64,000 nt of DNA from an uncultured Akkermansia sp. (GTDB taxonomy: Bacteria; Verrucomicrobiota; Verrucomicrobiia; Verrucomicrobiales; Akkermansiaceae), in contig CAJKMG010000004.1 in the NCBI GenBank assembly GCA_905200945.1, positions 1 through 64,000 of the forward strand, written 5' to 3'. The notes beneath the pieces are model-generated. The model was not told the DNA's origin, ran no database searches, and worked only from the letters and a program-made list of their open reading frames with translations. Each line of letters starts with the position of its first letter. Position 1 is the stretch's first letter. The position numbers were made by a program, and so were the translations under genes. Shown here one piece after another: positions 27,201-36,434 of the stretch.

Positions 27201-29726
27201 TCATTCCACCAGCACCTTGCGTGGACGGTTGGTATTATCCGCCGGGGCAATAATGCCGCGGGATTCCAGCAAATCCATCATGCGCGCCGCACGGCCGTAT
27301 CCGATGCTCAAACGCCGCTGCAGCAGGGAGGTGCTTACCTTACGTTCTACAACAGCTACTTCCAGGCACTTGGCATAGCATTCCTCTTCCGCGTCATCCA
27401 GCGGACTGTCCGCTCCTCCGCGGGAAGGCTCGTCCAAGGATTTCTGAACCTCTTCATGGAATTTCTGCTTGGCTTGGGAAGCACAGTGGGCCACCAGGGC
27501 TTCCACTTCATCGTCAGAGATAAAAGCTCCCTGCGCCCGTTCCACCTGGGCGGAACCCGGCGGCAAATACAGAAGGTCCCCCTTGCCCACCAGTTTTTCC
27601 GCCCCCTGCCTGTCCAGAATCACGCGGCTATCCGTGCCGCTCGCCACCTGGAAAGCGATGCGCGTCGGAATATTAGCCTTGATCGTTCCCGTCACCACCT
27701 GTCTTCTGGGCGTCTGCGTCGCCACAATGAGGTGGATGCCTGCGGCACGGGCCTTTTGGGTAAGGCGGCCGATATTCGTTTCTATGTCCGCTCCCACTGT
27801 CTGCATCAGGTCCGCAAGTTCGTCAATGATGATGACAATGTAGGGGAAGCGTTCCGGAATAACTTCATCGTCCTCCAGATCCAGTTCATCATCTTCTTCC
27901 ACAGGCCATTCCCCCTGGGATTCCAGGTCTCTGGCAATGGATTCCGCCAAAGCTTCATCCACTTGCCCGTCTTCCGGTTCTTCCGCCTCTTCCGCAGGAA
28001 CATCCGGCGGGCGCTTATTGAAAGCTTCAAAATTCCGCACGCCCACCTTGGCAAAGCAGTGGTAGCGGTGCTCCATTTCATTCACGCACCAACGCAGGGC
28101 ATTGGGAACTTTTTTGGGATCCGTCACTACCGGAACAATCAGATGCGGCAGCTTGGAATAAGGTTGCATTTCCACCACTTTCGGATCCACCAGGATAAGC
28201 CTCAGTTCATCCGGACGGAATTTCAAAAGCATGGAGGAAATGATGCTGTTGATGCACACGGATTTTCCGGATCCGGTGGCACCGGCCACCAACAGGTGCG
28301 GCATGGACGCCAAATCCCCGATCACAGTGCGTCCATACACGTCCTTCCCCAACGCCAGCGGTATCTTTTTCTTGGGGGAACAAAAGGCGGGGTCCTGCAA
28401 AAGTTCCCGCAGGGGAACAGCCACCTTCTTCCGGTTGACGATTTCAATACCTACCGTATCCTTGCCCGGAATGGGGGCCACGATGTTCACGCTTTCCGCC
28501 TTGGTCGCCAGCGCGATATCCTTCGCATACTGGTCAAAAGTATTTACGCGCACGCCGCGCGCGGGATACACTTCATAACGGGTGATGGTCGGGCCTCGGG
28601 TAATATCCCCAGGCGTCACGTCCACGCGGAATGTCGTCAGGGTATCAATAATCTTCTGCTGTATTTCCAGCATCTCTTCCTTGTCCTCTGCCGTAGGGCC
28701 TTCCGGCTTTTCTTCATAATGCAGCAACTCAAAGGGAGGCAGCTCATACTCGCGGAATTCCTCCGTGGGCGGAGTGGCCAATTTGGAAAAAGGCTGCTCT
28801 TTGGGCGCAGGCTTCATTTCCGCCGGTTCCGCAACGGTAATCCTGGGGTTCGGAGCCAGGGGAAGGCGGCCCTGGGTACGCGGTGCGCTGGAAGGCGGAG
28901 CAGAATCCTCCGGCCTGGACGGAGAAGCAGCCGCCGCTTCATGATACAAACTTTCCAGATCGTCCCCGGTGCGCTGCAGACGGGAAGCTGAAGCCCGGCC
29001 CTTTCCAACCGGTCTGGGGGCGGACAAAGCGGCATTCTGCATGCTGGCCCTCACGCGGGCGGCTTCCCTGGCAAGCTGGGCAGTCTGGCGCGCCAGCCTT
29101 TTTTCCTTCCTGTTCATACGCCAGGCCCGCCATTCCCGCAGCATGGCCCGGAAAAACGGCCGGGGACGCATCCCGGCCGCATAAACCAGGGCCAGCAAAT
29201 AGCAAAATCCGGAAAGCACCAGCACAGCGGATCTGCCGGCCAACGGAAGAAACAAACCAGTTCCCAGCAAATGGCCCGCCAGCCCCCCGGCCCCCTGGAC
29301 CTGGTGGCGAGCCACCCATTCATTTCCCGGCACATGCCCGGCTGCCAGAAACAGGCATCCGAACAACAGCAGGAACAAACCGCCGTAAACCACGCTGCGG
29401 GGCAGTCTTCCATGGTGGAGCAGACGGTAAAGCCCCCACCACTCCAACAGAACAACCAGCATCCAGGCCATGCCTCCCAGCGTCCAATAAAAAATCCCCG
29501 CACCATACAATCCTACCGTTCCCAGCACATTGGAGGTACCCGGAATTACCTGCCCGGAACCATTTAAATAACTCCAGCCTATTTCCCGCACATCAAACGT
29601 CAGCATAGCAGCCAGAAGAGCCGCCCCCCCCAACAAAGACACGACGCCCCATACCATTCCAATCCAAACAGGGGAACGCCCCTCTTCATGCCCAAATGCA
29701 TGATGCTCCTGCATATCCAATGCCAT
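27201..29726 (-). CDS. ftsK: DNA translocase FtsK/SpoIIIE
   Basis: A protein of about 841 aa that pumps chromosomal DNA through the division septum. It has four to five N-terminal membrane helices, a proline/charged linker, a motor with Walker A (LLVAGATGSGKSVCINS) and Walker B (YIVIIIDELADLM), and a C-terminal gamma winged-helix domain that binds KOPS-like sites (STSLLQRRLSIGYGRAARMM). An unusual acidic insert of about 55 residues (572-626, 24 Asp/Glu) lies between the RNFEAFNK segment and Walker B. The start could be the ATG at 29726 or 29714; the open frame begins at 29801. Confidence 0.94.
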   Translation of the reverse strand: MALDMQEHHAFGHEEGRSPVWIGMVWGVVSLLGGAALLAAMLTFDVREIGWSYLNGSGQVIPGTSNVLGTVGLYGAGIFYWTLGGMAWMLVVLLEWWGLYRLLHHGRLPRSVVYGGLFLLLFGCLFLAAGHVPGNEWVARHQVQGAGGLAGHLLGTGLFLPLAGRSAVLVLSGFCYLLALVYAAGMRPRPFFRAMLREWRAWRMNRKEKRLARQTAQLAREAARVRASMQNAALSAPRPVGKGRASASRLQRTGDDLESLYHEAAAASPSRPEDSAPPSSAPRTQGRLPLAPNPRITVAEPAEMKPAPKEQPFSKLATPPTEEFREYELPPFELLHYEEKPEGPTAEDKEEMLEIQQKIIDTLTTFRVDVTPGDITRGPTITRYEVYPARGVRVNTFDQYAKDIALATKAESVNIVAPIPGKDTVGIEIVNRKKVAVPLRELLQDPAFCSPKKKIPLALGKDVYGRTVIGDLASMPHLLVAGATGSGKSVCINSIISSMLLKFRPDELRLILVDPKVVEMQPYSKLPHLIVPVVTDPKKVPNALRWCVNEMEHRYHCFAKVGVRNFEAFNKRPPDVPAEEAEEPEDGQVDEALAESIARDLESQGEWPVEEDDELDLEDDEVIPERFPYIVIIIDELADLMQTVGADIETNIGRLTQKARAAGIHLIVATQTPRRQVVTGTIKANIPTRIAFQVASGTDSRVILDRQGAEKLVGKGDLLYLPPGSAQVERAQGAFISDDEVEALVAHCASQAKQKFHEEVQKSLDEPSRGGADSPLDDAEEECYAKCLEVAVVERKVSTSLLQRRLSIGYGRAARMMDLLESRGIIAPADNTNRPRKVLVE

Positions 29727-30665
29727 ACCTGTTCCTATCCTAGCAACTCTCCGCCCCAAACTCAAGGCCAAACCGGGGAGAAGAGGAATTGCTCGAATCA
29801 ACTTCCCGCAAGCCTGAAAGCGCCGACTTCCGGCTCGGAAATACGGCCTTTATGTACTTTTTCCTCCCTAGGAGAGCATCTCTGAAAAAAGCCCTTTCCC
29901 TACCTGAGAAAATACTGGTCCCGCATCTCCAAATCAATAAAACCGAAGCAATTTCAATGCTTATTTTTCATATCTATTTGATTATTTATTATTAGCATAA
30001 ATTTTTATTACAAAAAATGTATCGTTCGACATTTTTTTATGCTTCATGAAGCATTCGGCGGATTTCAAATCCTATTAAAAAAATAGGGATATTGTAGTTT
30101 GATGCAATTAACTAATTGTTAATATCTTAATAAGATTAAACACATAATTTCTACCAAATTCTCCTCTTATCGTTATATCCATAAATAATAATAAACAGTT
30201 TTTTTTAAGGGATTACTATTGACACCGAATTTGAAATCCGCTAATTAGAAATCTCTTCCCATGATACAGCAATTACAATCTGTTAAACAGATACGGCCCT
30301 TATGTGCAGGAGCGTCAGTCCATCTCTCCCCAGCCTGCCTGTCGGAACCAATCTTGACAGCCTCCCCTTATTATTGCTGATCATTTCCCTGCTTTTTCAT
30401 CTGAGGGGAAATATACCTGCCTTTTTCAAATACTTTCTTATTTCAAACAAAAAAAATCAAAATCATCAAATTTAAAATGATGACTGAACATAGAGCGGCC
30501 TTTTTCTTTCAAACCTCCGGAAGATTGCAAGCATGGAGGGCATCGCGCCATTCCCGTAGAGCTTCCGGCACAAGGAAGAACAAACTTTGAGCCGGAACGG
30601 CCTCTTTCCCTGTTTTTCGCACCGTCTTTCCCTCCCAAAAGCAACGTTTCCTCCTTCCTCACCAA
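29727..30665. other. Long AT-rich intergenic region before the EPS operon
   Basis: This 939-nt gap separates the divergent ftsK and EPS genes. It contains long A and T runs from about 29930 to 30260 and no gene I can support. The best promoter is at 30219-30247, which would leave a transcript leader of about 400 nt before the first EPS gene. The segment 30480-30665 is less AT-rich and may fold. I do not see a recognised riboswitch or an ops/JUMPstart element. Confidence 0.55.
30219..30247 (+). promoter_or_regulatory. Predicted promoter of the EPS operon
   Basis: A perfect TTGACA (30219-30224) is followed 17 nt later by TAATTA (30242-30247) within an AT-rich tract. It is the only strong sigma-70-like match I found facing the operon. 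Predicted from sequence alone. Confidence 0.5.
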
Positions 30666-31448
30666 ATGAATACAAACAACCTCATCAATAAAGCCATTCT
30701 GTGCTCCCTGGCCATAGCCGGGGCCGCTCTCCTGCCTTCCTGCGTCAGCCCCAAGGAAGTTCTTTATATCCAGGATGTCCCCGGAAATTCCAGGGAAACC
30801 ATCAGGGCAAACTACCAGACGACCATTCAGAAAGATGACCAGCTCTACATCGCGGTCAGCAGCAAACAGCCGGAACTCACCGCGCCTTTTGCCATGTCTG
30901 AAATCGGCTCCACCTCCGGCACCTCCAACAACAAGCCTAAAGGATATCTGGTGGACGCCCAGGGCTGCATCGTCCTGCCCGTCATCGGCAAAATGAAGGC
31001 TGCGGGAAAAACCTGCTCCCAGCTGGCTTCCGACATTGCCGCGACTCTCAAGAACAATGACTACATCCGGGACGCCTCTGTCAATGTGCAAATCATGAAT
31101 TTCAAATTCTCCGTTCTGGGCGAAGTTAATGCTCCCGGAACCTACACCATTGAAGGCCAGCGCCTGACAATTCTGGAGGCCATCAGCCGGGCTGGAGACC
31201 TGAATATTGACGGCAACCGGGACGTTACGCTGATACGGGAAACCAACGGAACCCGTCAAATCGCCAGCATTGATCTGCGCAGCAAGGATTTGTTCACCTC
31301 TCCCTATTATTATATCCAGCAAAACGACATCATTTACGTGACTCCCTCAGACCGCAAGGTCAACACGCGCAGTGACGCTGCTCAATGGTACGGCTGGGGG
31401 CTCTCCGGGCTTGGCATTACTCTGGCCGTGGTAGCCCTGTGCCTGTAG
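30666..31448 (+). CDS. Wza-like polysaccharide export lipoprotein
   Basis: A 260-aa outer-membrane polysaccharide export protein. The lipobox is LLPSC with Cys26. A Poly_export domain follows (about 50-130, with QKDDQLYIAVSSKQPELTAP and GYLVDAQGCIVLPVIGKMKA), then an SLBB-type domain (about 135-215, with FSVLGEVNAPGTYTIEGQRL). A C-terminal hydrophobic helix (about 240-260, ending VVALCL) would form the outer-membrane pore, as in Wza. It is the first gene of the EPS operon, followed by the co-polymerase kinase with which it would make the trans-envelope channel. Confidence 0.92.
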   Translation: MNTNNLINKAILCSLAIAGAALLPSCVSPKEVLYIQDVPGNSRETIRANYQTTIQKDDQLYIAVSSKQPELTAPFAMSEIGSTSGTSNNKPKGYLVDAQGCIVLPVIGKMKAAGKTCSQLASDIAATLKNNDYIRDASVNVQIMNFKFSVLGEVNAPGTYTIEGQRLTILEAISRAGDLNIDGNRDVTLIRETNGTRQIASIDLRSKDLFTSPYYYIQQNDIIYVTPSDRKVNTRSDAAQWYGWGLSGLGITLAVVALCL

Positions 31449-31577
31449 CGGACATTCAGCCGCTTTCCTGTCCGGCTAAGCATACCTGAGAACGGAAACA
31501 TAGGGGCGGTCCGGTTCAACCGAACCGTTTCCCTAAGGGTTCAGTATTACCACACAACCTTCCACCCTCTTTCCTTC

Positions 31578-33980
31578 ATGACAAAAAATACCGCTCCCAC
31601 TCCTCCTGTTACGGAAAACACAGAAGAAACAGCTCTTTCCCTGGATACGGTGCTGATGATTCTGCGCCGTTACTGGTTCATCATCATTCTGGCAGCCCTC
31701 GCCGGAGGCACGGCGGCCTATTACCTGGCCGGCAAACAGAATTATATTTACCAAAAAACGGCCAGCGTCCTGATGCGCGATGCCAAAACGGGCAGCGACG
31801 CTTCTTCCGAACGCATCATGGCGGAACTGAACATAGACCCCAACGCGGCTAACCTGGCCAATGAAAGCCTCGTTCTCAAATCCACCGCATTAATGAGCAA
31901 AGTGGTGGAAGACCTCAACCTCAACACATCCTATTGGCAAAAAAAAGACTTCAGGGAGCTGGACCTTTACCATGCCAGTCCCTTATTGGTGCACTTTGAA
32001 CAGATCGACAAGCAACGCGCCTGCACTCTGCACATCACGCCGCTGGATGAAAACCGCTTCACGCTTGGCCATCCCAATAATCAGGGGGAACTCATCCAGC
32101 TGGAAGGTTTTTACGGAAAACCCCTCACGCTTCCCTTTGCCACCGTTTCCGTCCATCCTACTTCCCTGATGACCGACGCATGGAACGGAAAAACCGTCAT
32201 CGTACGGCACTCTCCCGTCCTTGAAACCGCCAACGCCCTGCTCCATGGCCTGACAATTACCCGTCCGGACTCCAAGGAATCCAGCCTTCTGGAGATGACT
32301 CTGACGTCCAGCAATCCTCAGAAAGCCGAAGATACGCTCAACCACCTCATCCAGGTTTACAACCAAATTTCCAAGGACGAACGGAACAAGGCTTCCCTTA
32401 AAACGAAAATCTTCATCAGGGACCGACTCAAAGAACTTGGAGCCTCCCTGAGCGACGTGGACAAGAAACTCACCGAATTTAAAACGAAGAGCGACATCAT
32501 CAAAGATGCGGACACAACCATGAGCGCGGACTTCAGCACCTCCCAGGCGCTGGAAAAGGAAATTTTTGATCTTGAAACTCAAATCAAACTGGCGTCCACC
32601 CTTGCTGACAATCTCAAGGAAAGCGAACGCAAGCAGGGCCTGATCTCCGTAGAAACCGGTCTTCCCGACTCCGGAATCGCCCGGCAGATAGAACATTACA
32701 ACGAGGCTTATCTGGAATATCAGAAAATTGCCGGAAGCGCCGGCTCCCAAAACCCGATTACCGTGAGCTTGAGGGACAGGATGAATTCCACCAGAGCGGC
32801 GGCCAACAAAGCTCTCTCCAACTACCGCAGTAATCTGGACCTCAAACTCAACCAGCTTATTGAGAAAAGAAATTCCCTGACTGAACGCCTGACGGAAACC
32901 GCCATCAAGGAACAGGAAATCATCCCGCTCATCCGTGAACACAAGGTTAAGGAAGAACTGTACCTGATGCTGCTGAGCAAGGAACAGGAAAACGCCCTGG
33001 CCATGGCGGTAACGGAATCCAATGCCCGGGTTTTGGAAGCCGCCCACGGCTCCAACCTTCCCATCTCTCCCAAAACCATTAAATACGTCGCTGGAGGAAC
33101 GGCGGGTGGAGCCCTGCTCAGTATCCTGGCTTTCATGGGAGTGGCCATGTTGAACAACAAAATCAACAATAAACACGATCTCCCCTCTACAAACAGGCAG
33201 CCGGTCATCGCCGAACTGCCCCAAATGAGCAAAAAAGAAAGCAGGAATACCAAGCTCTTCATTCAGGACGACCATTCCGTCATCGCGGAATGCTTCCACA
33301 TCCTGCGCAATAACGTAGATTCCATGCTTCCCAGGCCGGAACAGGGGGGGCATGTCATCCTGGTCACCTCCACCCTCCCCGGCGAAGGGAAAACCTTCAC
33401 CTCCGCCAATCTGGCCGCCGCTTTCGCCTATGCCGGCAAAAAAGTCCTGCTCATTGACGGGGATTTCCGCAAATCCTCCCTGACCCGGCGCCTCGGCGGA
33501 TCCGGCCGCAAAGGACTCACCTCCATCCTGCTCCACCAGAACCCCGACACCACCGGCATCATTCGCCCTCTAGGGGAAAACTCCCGCGGCATGGATATCC
33601 TCTATACTGGCCCCATGGTGCCCAATCCGGTCACCCTCCTCAGCCATCCCCTGCTGGGCCACCTCCTCGGCATCCTCAAAAAACAGTATGATGCCGTCAT
33701 CATCGACGCTCCGCCCTACGGCATTCTGGCAGACACCGCCATTCTGGCATCCCTTAGCGATATCACCCTGTACACCGTGCGCAGCGGGAAAATAGACAAA
33801 CGATACCTGACCCAGATCCAGCAACTGGCCGATCAGGGAAAACTTCCCAATATGGCGTACATCATCAACGGCGTCAACTTCAAGTCCGCCAGCTACAGCT
33901 ACTATGGATACGGCTACGGCTACCAGTATGGCTACGGCGCCAAAGAACCGCAGCAAACCGCCAGAAAACAAAATTCATAA
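31578..33980 (+). CDS. Wzz/Wzc-type co-polymerase with BY-kinase domain
   Basis: An 800-aa inner-membrane protein controlling chain length and export. Transmembrane helices are near residues 34-54 and 507-530, with a long coiled-coil periplasmic part between them. The cytoplasmic BY-kinase has Walker A LPGEGKT (about 600-606), Walker A' VLLIDGD (623-629) and Walker B DAVIIDAPP (705-713). The C-terminal tail carries eight tyrosines in 14 residues (773-786), the expected autophosphorylation cluster. The CpsB-type phosphatase gene follows 62 nt later, giving a complete phosphorylation cycle. Confidence 0.94.
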   Translation: MTKNTAPTPPVTENTEETALSLDTVLMILRRYWFIIILAALAGGTAAYYLAGKQNYIYQKTASVLMRDAKTGSDASSERIMAELNIDPNAANLANESLVLKSTALMSKVVEDLNLNTSYWQKKDFRELDLYHASPLLVHFEQIDKQRACTLHITPLDENRFTLGHPNNQGELIQLEGFYGKPLTLPFATVSVHPTSLMTDAWNGKTVIVRHSPVLETANALLHGLTITRPDSKESSLLEMTLTSSNPQKAEDTLNHLIQVYNQISKDERNKASLKTKIFIRDRLKELGASLSDVDKKLTEFKTKSDIIKDADTTMSADFSTSQALEKEIFDLETQIKLASTLADNLKESERKQGLISVETGLPDSGIARQIEHYNEAYLEYQKIAGSAGSQNPITVSLRDRMNSTRAAANKALSNYRSNLDLKLNQLIEKRNSLTERLTETAIKEQEIIPLIREHKVKEELYLMLLSKEQENALAMAVTESNARVLEAAHGSNLPISPKTIKYVAGGTAGGALLSILAFMGVAMLNNKINNKHDLPSTNRQPVIAELPQMSKKESRNTKLFIQDDHSVIAECFHILRNNVDSMLPRPEQGGHVILVTSTLPGEGKTFTSANLAAAFAYAGKKVLLIDGDFRKSSLTRRLGGSGRKGLTSILLHQNPDTTGIIRPLGENSRGMDILYTGPMVPNPVTLLSHPLLGHLLGILKKQYDAVIIDAPPYGILADTAILASLSDITLYTVRSGKIDKRYLTQIQQLADQGKLPNMAYIINGVNFKSASYSYYGYGYGYQYGYGAKEPQQTARKQNS

Positions 33981-34042
33981 GAGCAGGCCATGCATAAGCC
34001 CAAGGCTTTCAGACCTTCTCTTTACTCTTTTTTGCAGCAATC

Positions 34043-34714
34043 ATGTTCGGCAACCTGTTCACTCCCCGGTACACGACATCCAGCCTCTTTCCGGACGGCA
34101 TGGATATGCATACCCATATTCTATGGGGAGTGGACGACGGAGCCTCCTGCCTCAAGGAAAGCCTGGGCATCATTCGCCGCCTCAAAGCCATGGGACTTAA
34201 GGGGGCCTACTGTACGCCCCATATCATGGCGCGCTATCCGGAGAACACGCCCGACTTCCTGCGCCGCCGCTTCGATCAGTTGCTTGCCGACACCAGGAAC
34301 GAACACTTCCAGCTCCGGCTTGCGGCGGAATACATGCTGGACAACCAGTTCAGCGAGCAGCTGCGCCGCTATACCCCTCTGACCTACGACGGCACCCACC
34401 TCTTGGTGGAACTGCCCCAGTACTACCTTCCCGGCGCCTGGAAGGACATGATCAGCGCCGTCCGGGACAGGGGCTACATCCCTGTCCTGGCGCACCCTGA
34501 ACGCTACGGTCGCATCCTGCAGCAGGAAGAGTTTCTCCAACTGGCCCGGCAGGAAGGCGTCAAATACCAAGGCAATGTCGGCTCCCTGAGAGGGTTCTAC
34601 GGCAAATCCGCCGCAGCCCTGGCACAAACGTTCCGCACCCGGCAACTTTATGAATGGTGGGGGACAGACAGCCACAACATCGCCATGGCCAACCGAATAC
34701 CTCTGAAAACCTAA
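34043..34714 (+). CDS. CpsB/YwqE-type protein tyrosine phosphatase (PHP family)
   Basis: A 223-aa metal-dependent phosphatase of the PHP superfamily that dephosphorylates BY-kinases. Metal-binding motifs are visible: His23 and His25 in MDMHTHILWGVDDG, His60 in YCTPHIM, and a His in LAHPERY, with a C-terminal GTDSHN motif. Its place directly after the BY-kinase gene fits that partner. It overlaps nothing and is followed 40 nt later by the initiating transferase. Confidence 0.92.
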   Translation: MFGNLFTPRYTTSSLFPDGMDMHTHILWGVDDGASCLKESLGIIRRLKAMGLKGAYCTPHIMARYPENTPDFLRRRFDQLLADTRNEHFQLRLAAEYMLDNQFSEQLRRYTPLTYDGTHLLVELPQYYLPGAWKDMISAVRDRGYIPVLAHPERYGRILQQEEFLQLARQEGVKYQGNVGSLRGFYGKSAAALAQTFRTRQLYEWWGTDSHNIAMANRIPLKT

Positions 34715-34754
34715 CTCCGCCTACCCTATATCAACAAACTCTCGTACTACATCC

Positions 34755-35597
34755 ATGTCAGTCCCTACAACTAATGTCCTCTCCAGCAACTCGCTGCATA
34801 ACAGTTTCTACAAAAGCTACGGAAAACGCGCCCTGGATTTCACAGGCGCGCTCTTCGGCCTTATATGCCTGTTTCCGGTATTAGCCATCCTGGCCATTCT
34901 GCTGGCCATCATTCAAGGAACTTCACCCTTTTTCCTTCAAAAACGCATCGGGCGCGGCCTCAAACCCTTTTACATCATCAAATTCAAAACCATGAAAGAC
35001 ACCAGGGACAAGGAAGGCAACCTGCTTCCGGACGAAGAACGCACGACGCCCCTAGGCTCCCTGCTGCGCAGCACCTCCCTGGACGAACTGCCTGAACTCA
35101 TCAACGTCCTTCTGGGGGATATGAGCTTCATCGGGCCGCGCCCCTGGATTCCTGACCAAATGGCCATCTTTACCCCTTCCACCCGGAAAAAAAGAATGGC
35201 CCTGCGCCCAGGCATCACGGGGCTGGCCCAGATCCGCGGGCGCAACAACCTCACTTTCCGGCAACGGGTATGTTATGACCTGAGCTACCAGCGCCACCTG
35301 GCTTTCCGGTACGACCTGAATATCCTTTGTTACACCTTCCTCAAGGTCCTCGAAAGAGAAGGCATTCAGCAGCGTCCGGACGCCCTGAGCACGCCGGTCC
35401 GTGTACTGAAGCCCAGGGATTTGCAAACCTACGGGTTGAAAGAAAACACGCAACTCATCTTAAGAAGTGTCCGAAGAGAACCCGTTCCATCCTTGAGTGT
35501 ACCCGCTCACCCCCTGACGCCCAAAGACCTGCCGACCAAAGGCCTTAGAGCAAATACCCAGCTTATCATGAGGAGCCGCCGGAAAGACGTCCAGTAA
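34755..35597 (+). CDS. Initiating phosphoglycosyl transferase (WbaP/PglC-like) with duplicated tail
   Basis: A 280-aa polyprenyl-phosphate sugar-1-phosphate transferase that would start the EPS repeat unit on undecaprenyl phosphate. A single re-entrant membrane helix (about 29-53) precedes the catalytic core with KFKTM, the Asp110-Glu111 dyad in STSLDELPEL, SFIGPRPW and RPGITGLAQIRGRN. It is the short, PglC-like monotopic form rather than the long WbaP. The 60-residue C-terminal extension is unusual and contains two copies of a 22-residue motif (220-241 and 256-277). The donor sugar cannot be told from sequence. Confidence 0.92.
   Translation: MSVPTTNVLSSNSLHNSFYKSYGKRALDFTGALFGLICLFPVLAILAILLAIIQGTSPFFLQKRIGRGLKPFYIIKFKTMKDTRDKEGNLLPDEERTTPLGSLLRSTSLDELPELINVLLGDMSFIGPRPWIPDQMAIFTPSTRKKRMALRPGITGLAQIRGRNNLTFRQRVCYDLSYQRHLAFRYDLNILCYTFLKVLEREGIQQRPDALSTPVRVLKPRDLQTYGLKENTQLILRSVRREPVPSLSVPAHPLTPKDLPTKGLRANTQLIMRSRRKDVQ
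35412..35585 (+). repeat. Tandem 22-residue repeat in the PGT C-terminal tail
   Basis: Two in-frame copies (35412-35477 and 35520-35585) share the pattern P-[RK]-D-L-x-T-x-G-L-[KR]-x-N-T-Q-L-I-[LM]-R-S-x-R-[RK]. They are separated by a proline-rich linker of 14 residues. The motif is basic at its end and lies outside the catalytic fold. Confidence 0.85.
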
Positions 35598-35623
35598 AAC
35601 TCCTCCACCCCCCCCACAAAAAA

Positions 35624-36400
35624 ATGAAAATTTCAGTCATTACGGTTTGTTATAACAGCATTGCAACGCTGCAAGACACGCTGGAAAGCATCCTGCGGCA
35701 AACCTACCCGGACGTGGAAAACATTGTAGTGGACGGGGCCAGCAAAGACGGAACCGTGGAATTGATAGAAAAATATAGCCATCAATTTTCCGGTCGTATG
35801 AAATGGATATCCGAACCGGACGCGGGTATTTATGATGCCATGAACAAAGGGATAGGCATGGCTACGGGAGATGTCATCGGCTTTCTGAATGCGGACGACT
35901 ATTACCGGGACGGAGACGTGCTGGAAACCATTGCCGGAGCGTTTGCCCGGCATGGGACGGACGCCGTACATGGCAATCTGCACTACATCAACGGGGCAAG
36001 AGAAATCGTACGCACATGGCGCGGAACGGAGTATAGCCCCGGTTCCTTCCAACGCGGCTGGAGCCCGGCGCACCCCACATTCTATTGCAAAAAGGACTGC
36101 TTTACCCGTTACGGCAGCTTTGACCCCGCTATCGGCAGCGCGGCGGATTTTGAACTCATGCTGCGCTTTATAGAAAAAAACCGTATTTCCACCGCTTATA
36201 TCGACCGCGACATGGTATTCATGCGCACCGGCGGCTCCAGCACGGCGGGCCTGCGAGCCATCCTGAGAAACACGCGCCAGAACAAACAGGCATTCAGGAA
36301 AAACAACCTCCCTTATCCGTGGCATTATGGAGTAACCCGGCTGCTGGCCAAGGCGGGCAGCACGCGTAATCCCATCCATTACCTGTTCAAAACCCGTTAA
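35624..36400 (+). CDS. Glycosyltransferase family 2
   Basis: A 258-aa GT-A enzyme. It begins MKISVITVCYNSIATLQDTL, the usual GT2 nucleotide-binding start, with VVDGASKDGT and the metal-binding Asp91-Asp92 in FLNADDYY. WISEPDAGIYDAMNKG is typical of the WcaA/WcaE-like group. It follows the initiating transferase by 26 nt and may add the second sugar. Donor and linkage unknown. Confidence 0.9.
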   Translation: MKISVITVCYNSIATLQDTLESILRQTYPDVENIVVDGASKDGTVELIEKYSHQFSGRMKWISEPDAGIYDAMNKGIGMATGDVIGFLNADDYYRDGDVLETIAGAFARHGTDAVHGNLHYINGAREIVRTWRGTEYSPGSFQRGWSPAHPTFYCKKDCFTRYGSFDPAIGSAADFELMLRFIEKNRISTAYIDRDMVFMRTGGSSTAGLRAILRNTRQNKQAFRKNNLPYPWHYGVTRLLAKAGSTRNPIHYLFKTR

Positions 36401-36434
36401 ATCTTCCGGGGCCACACCTGCCCGTCATTCCGCC

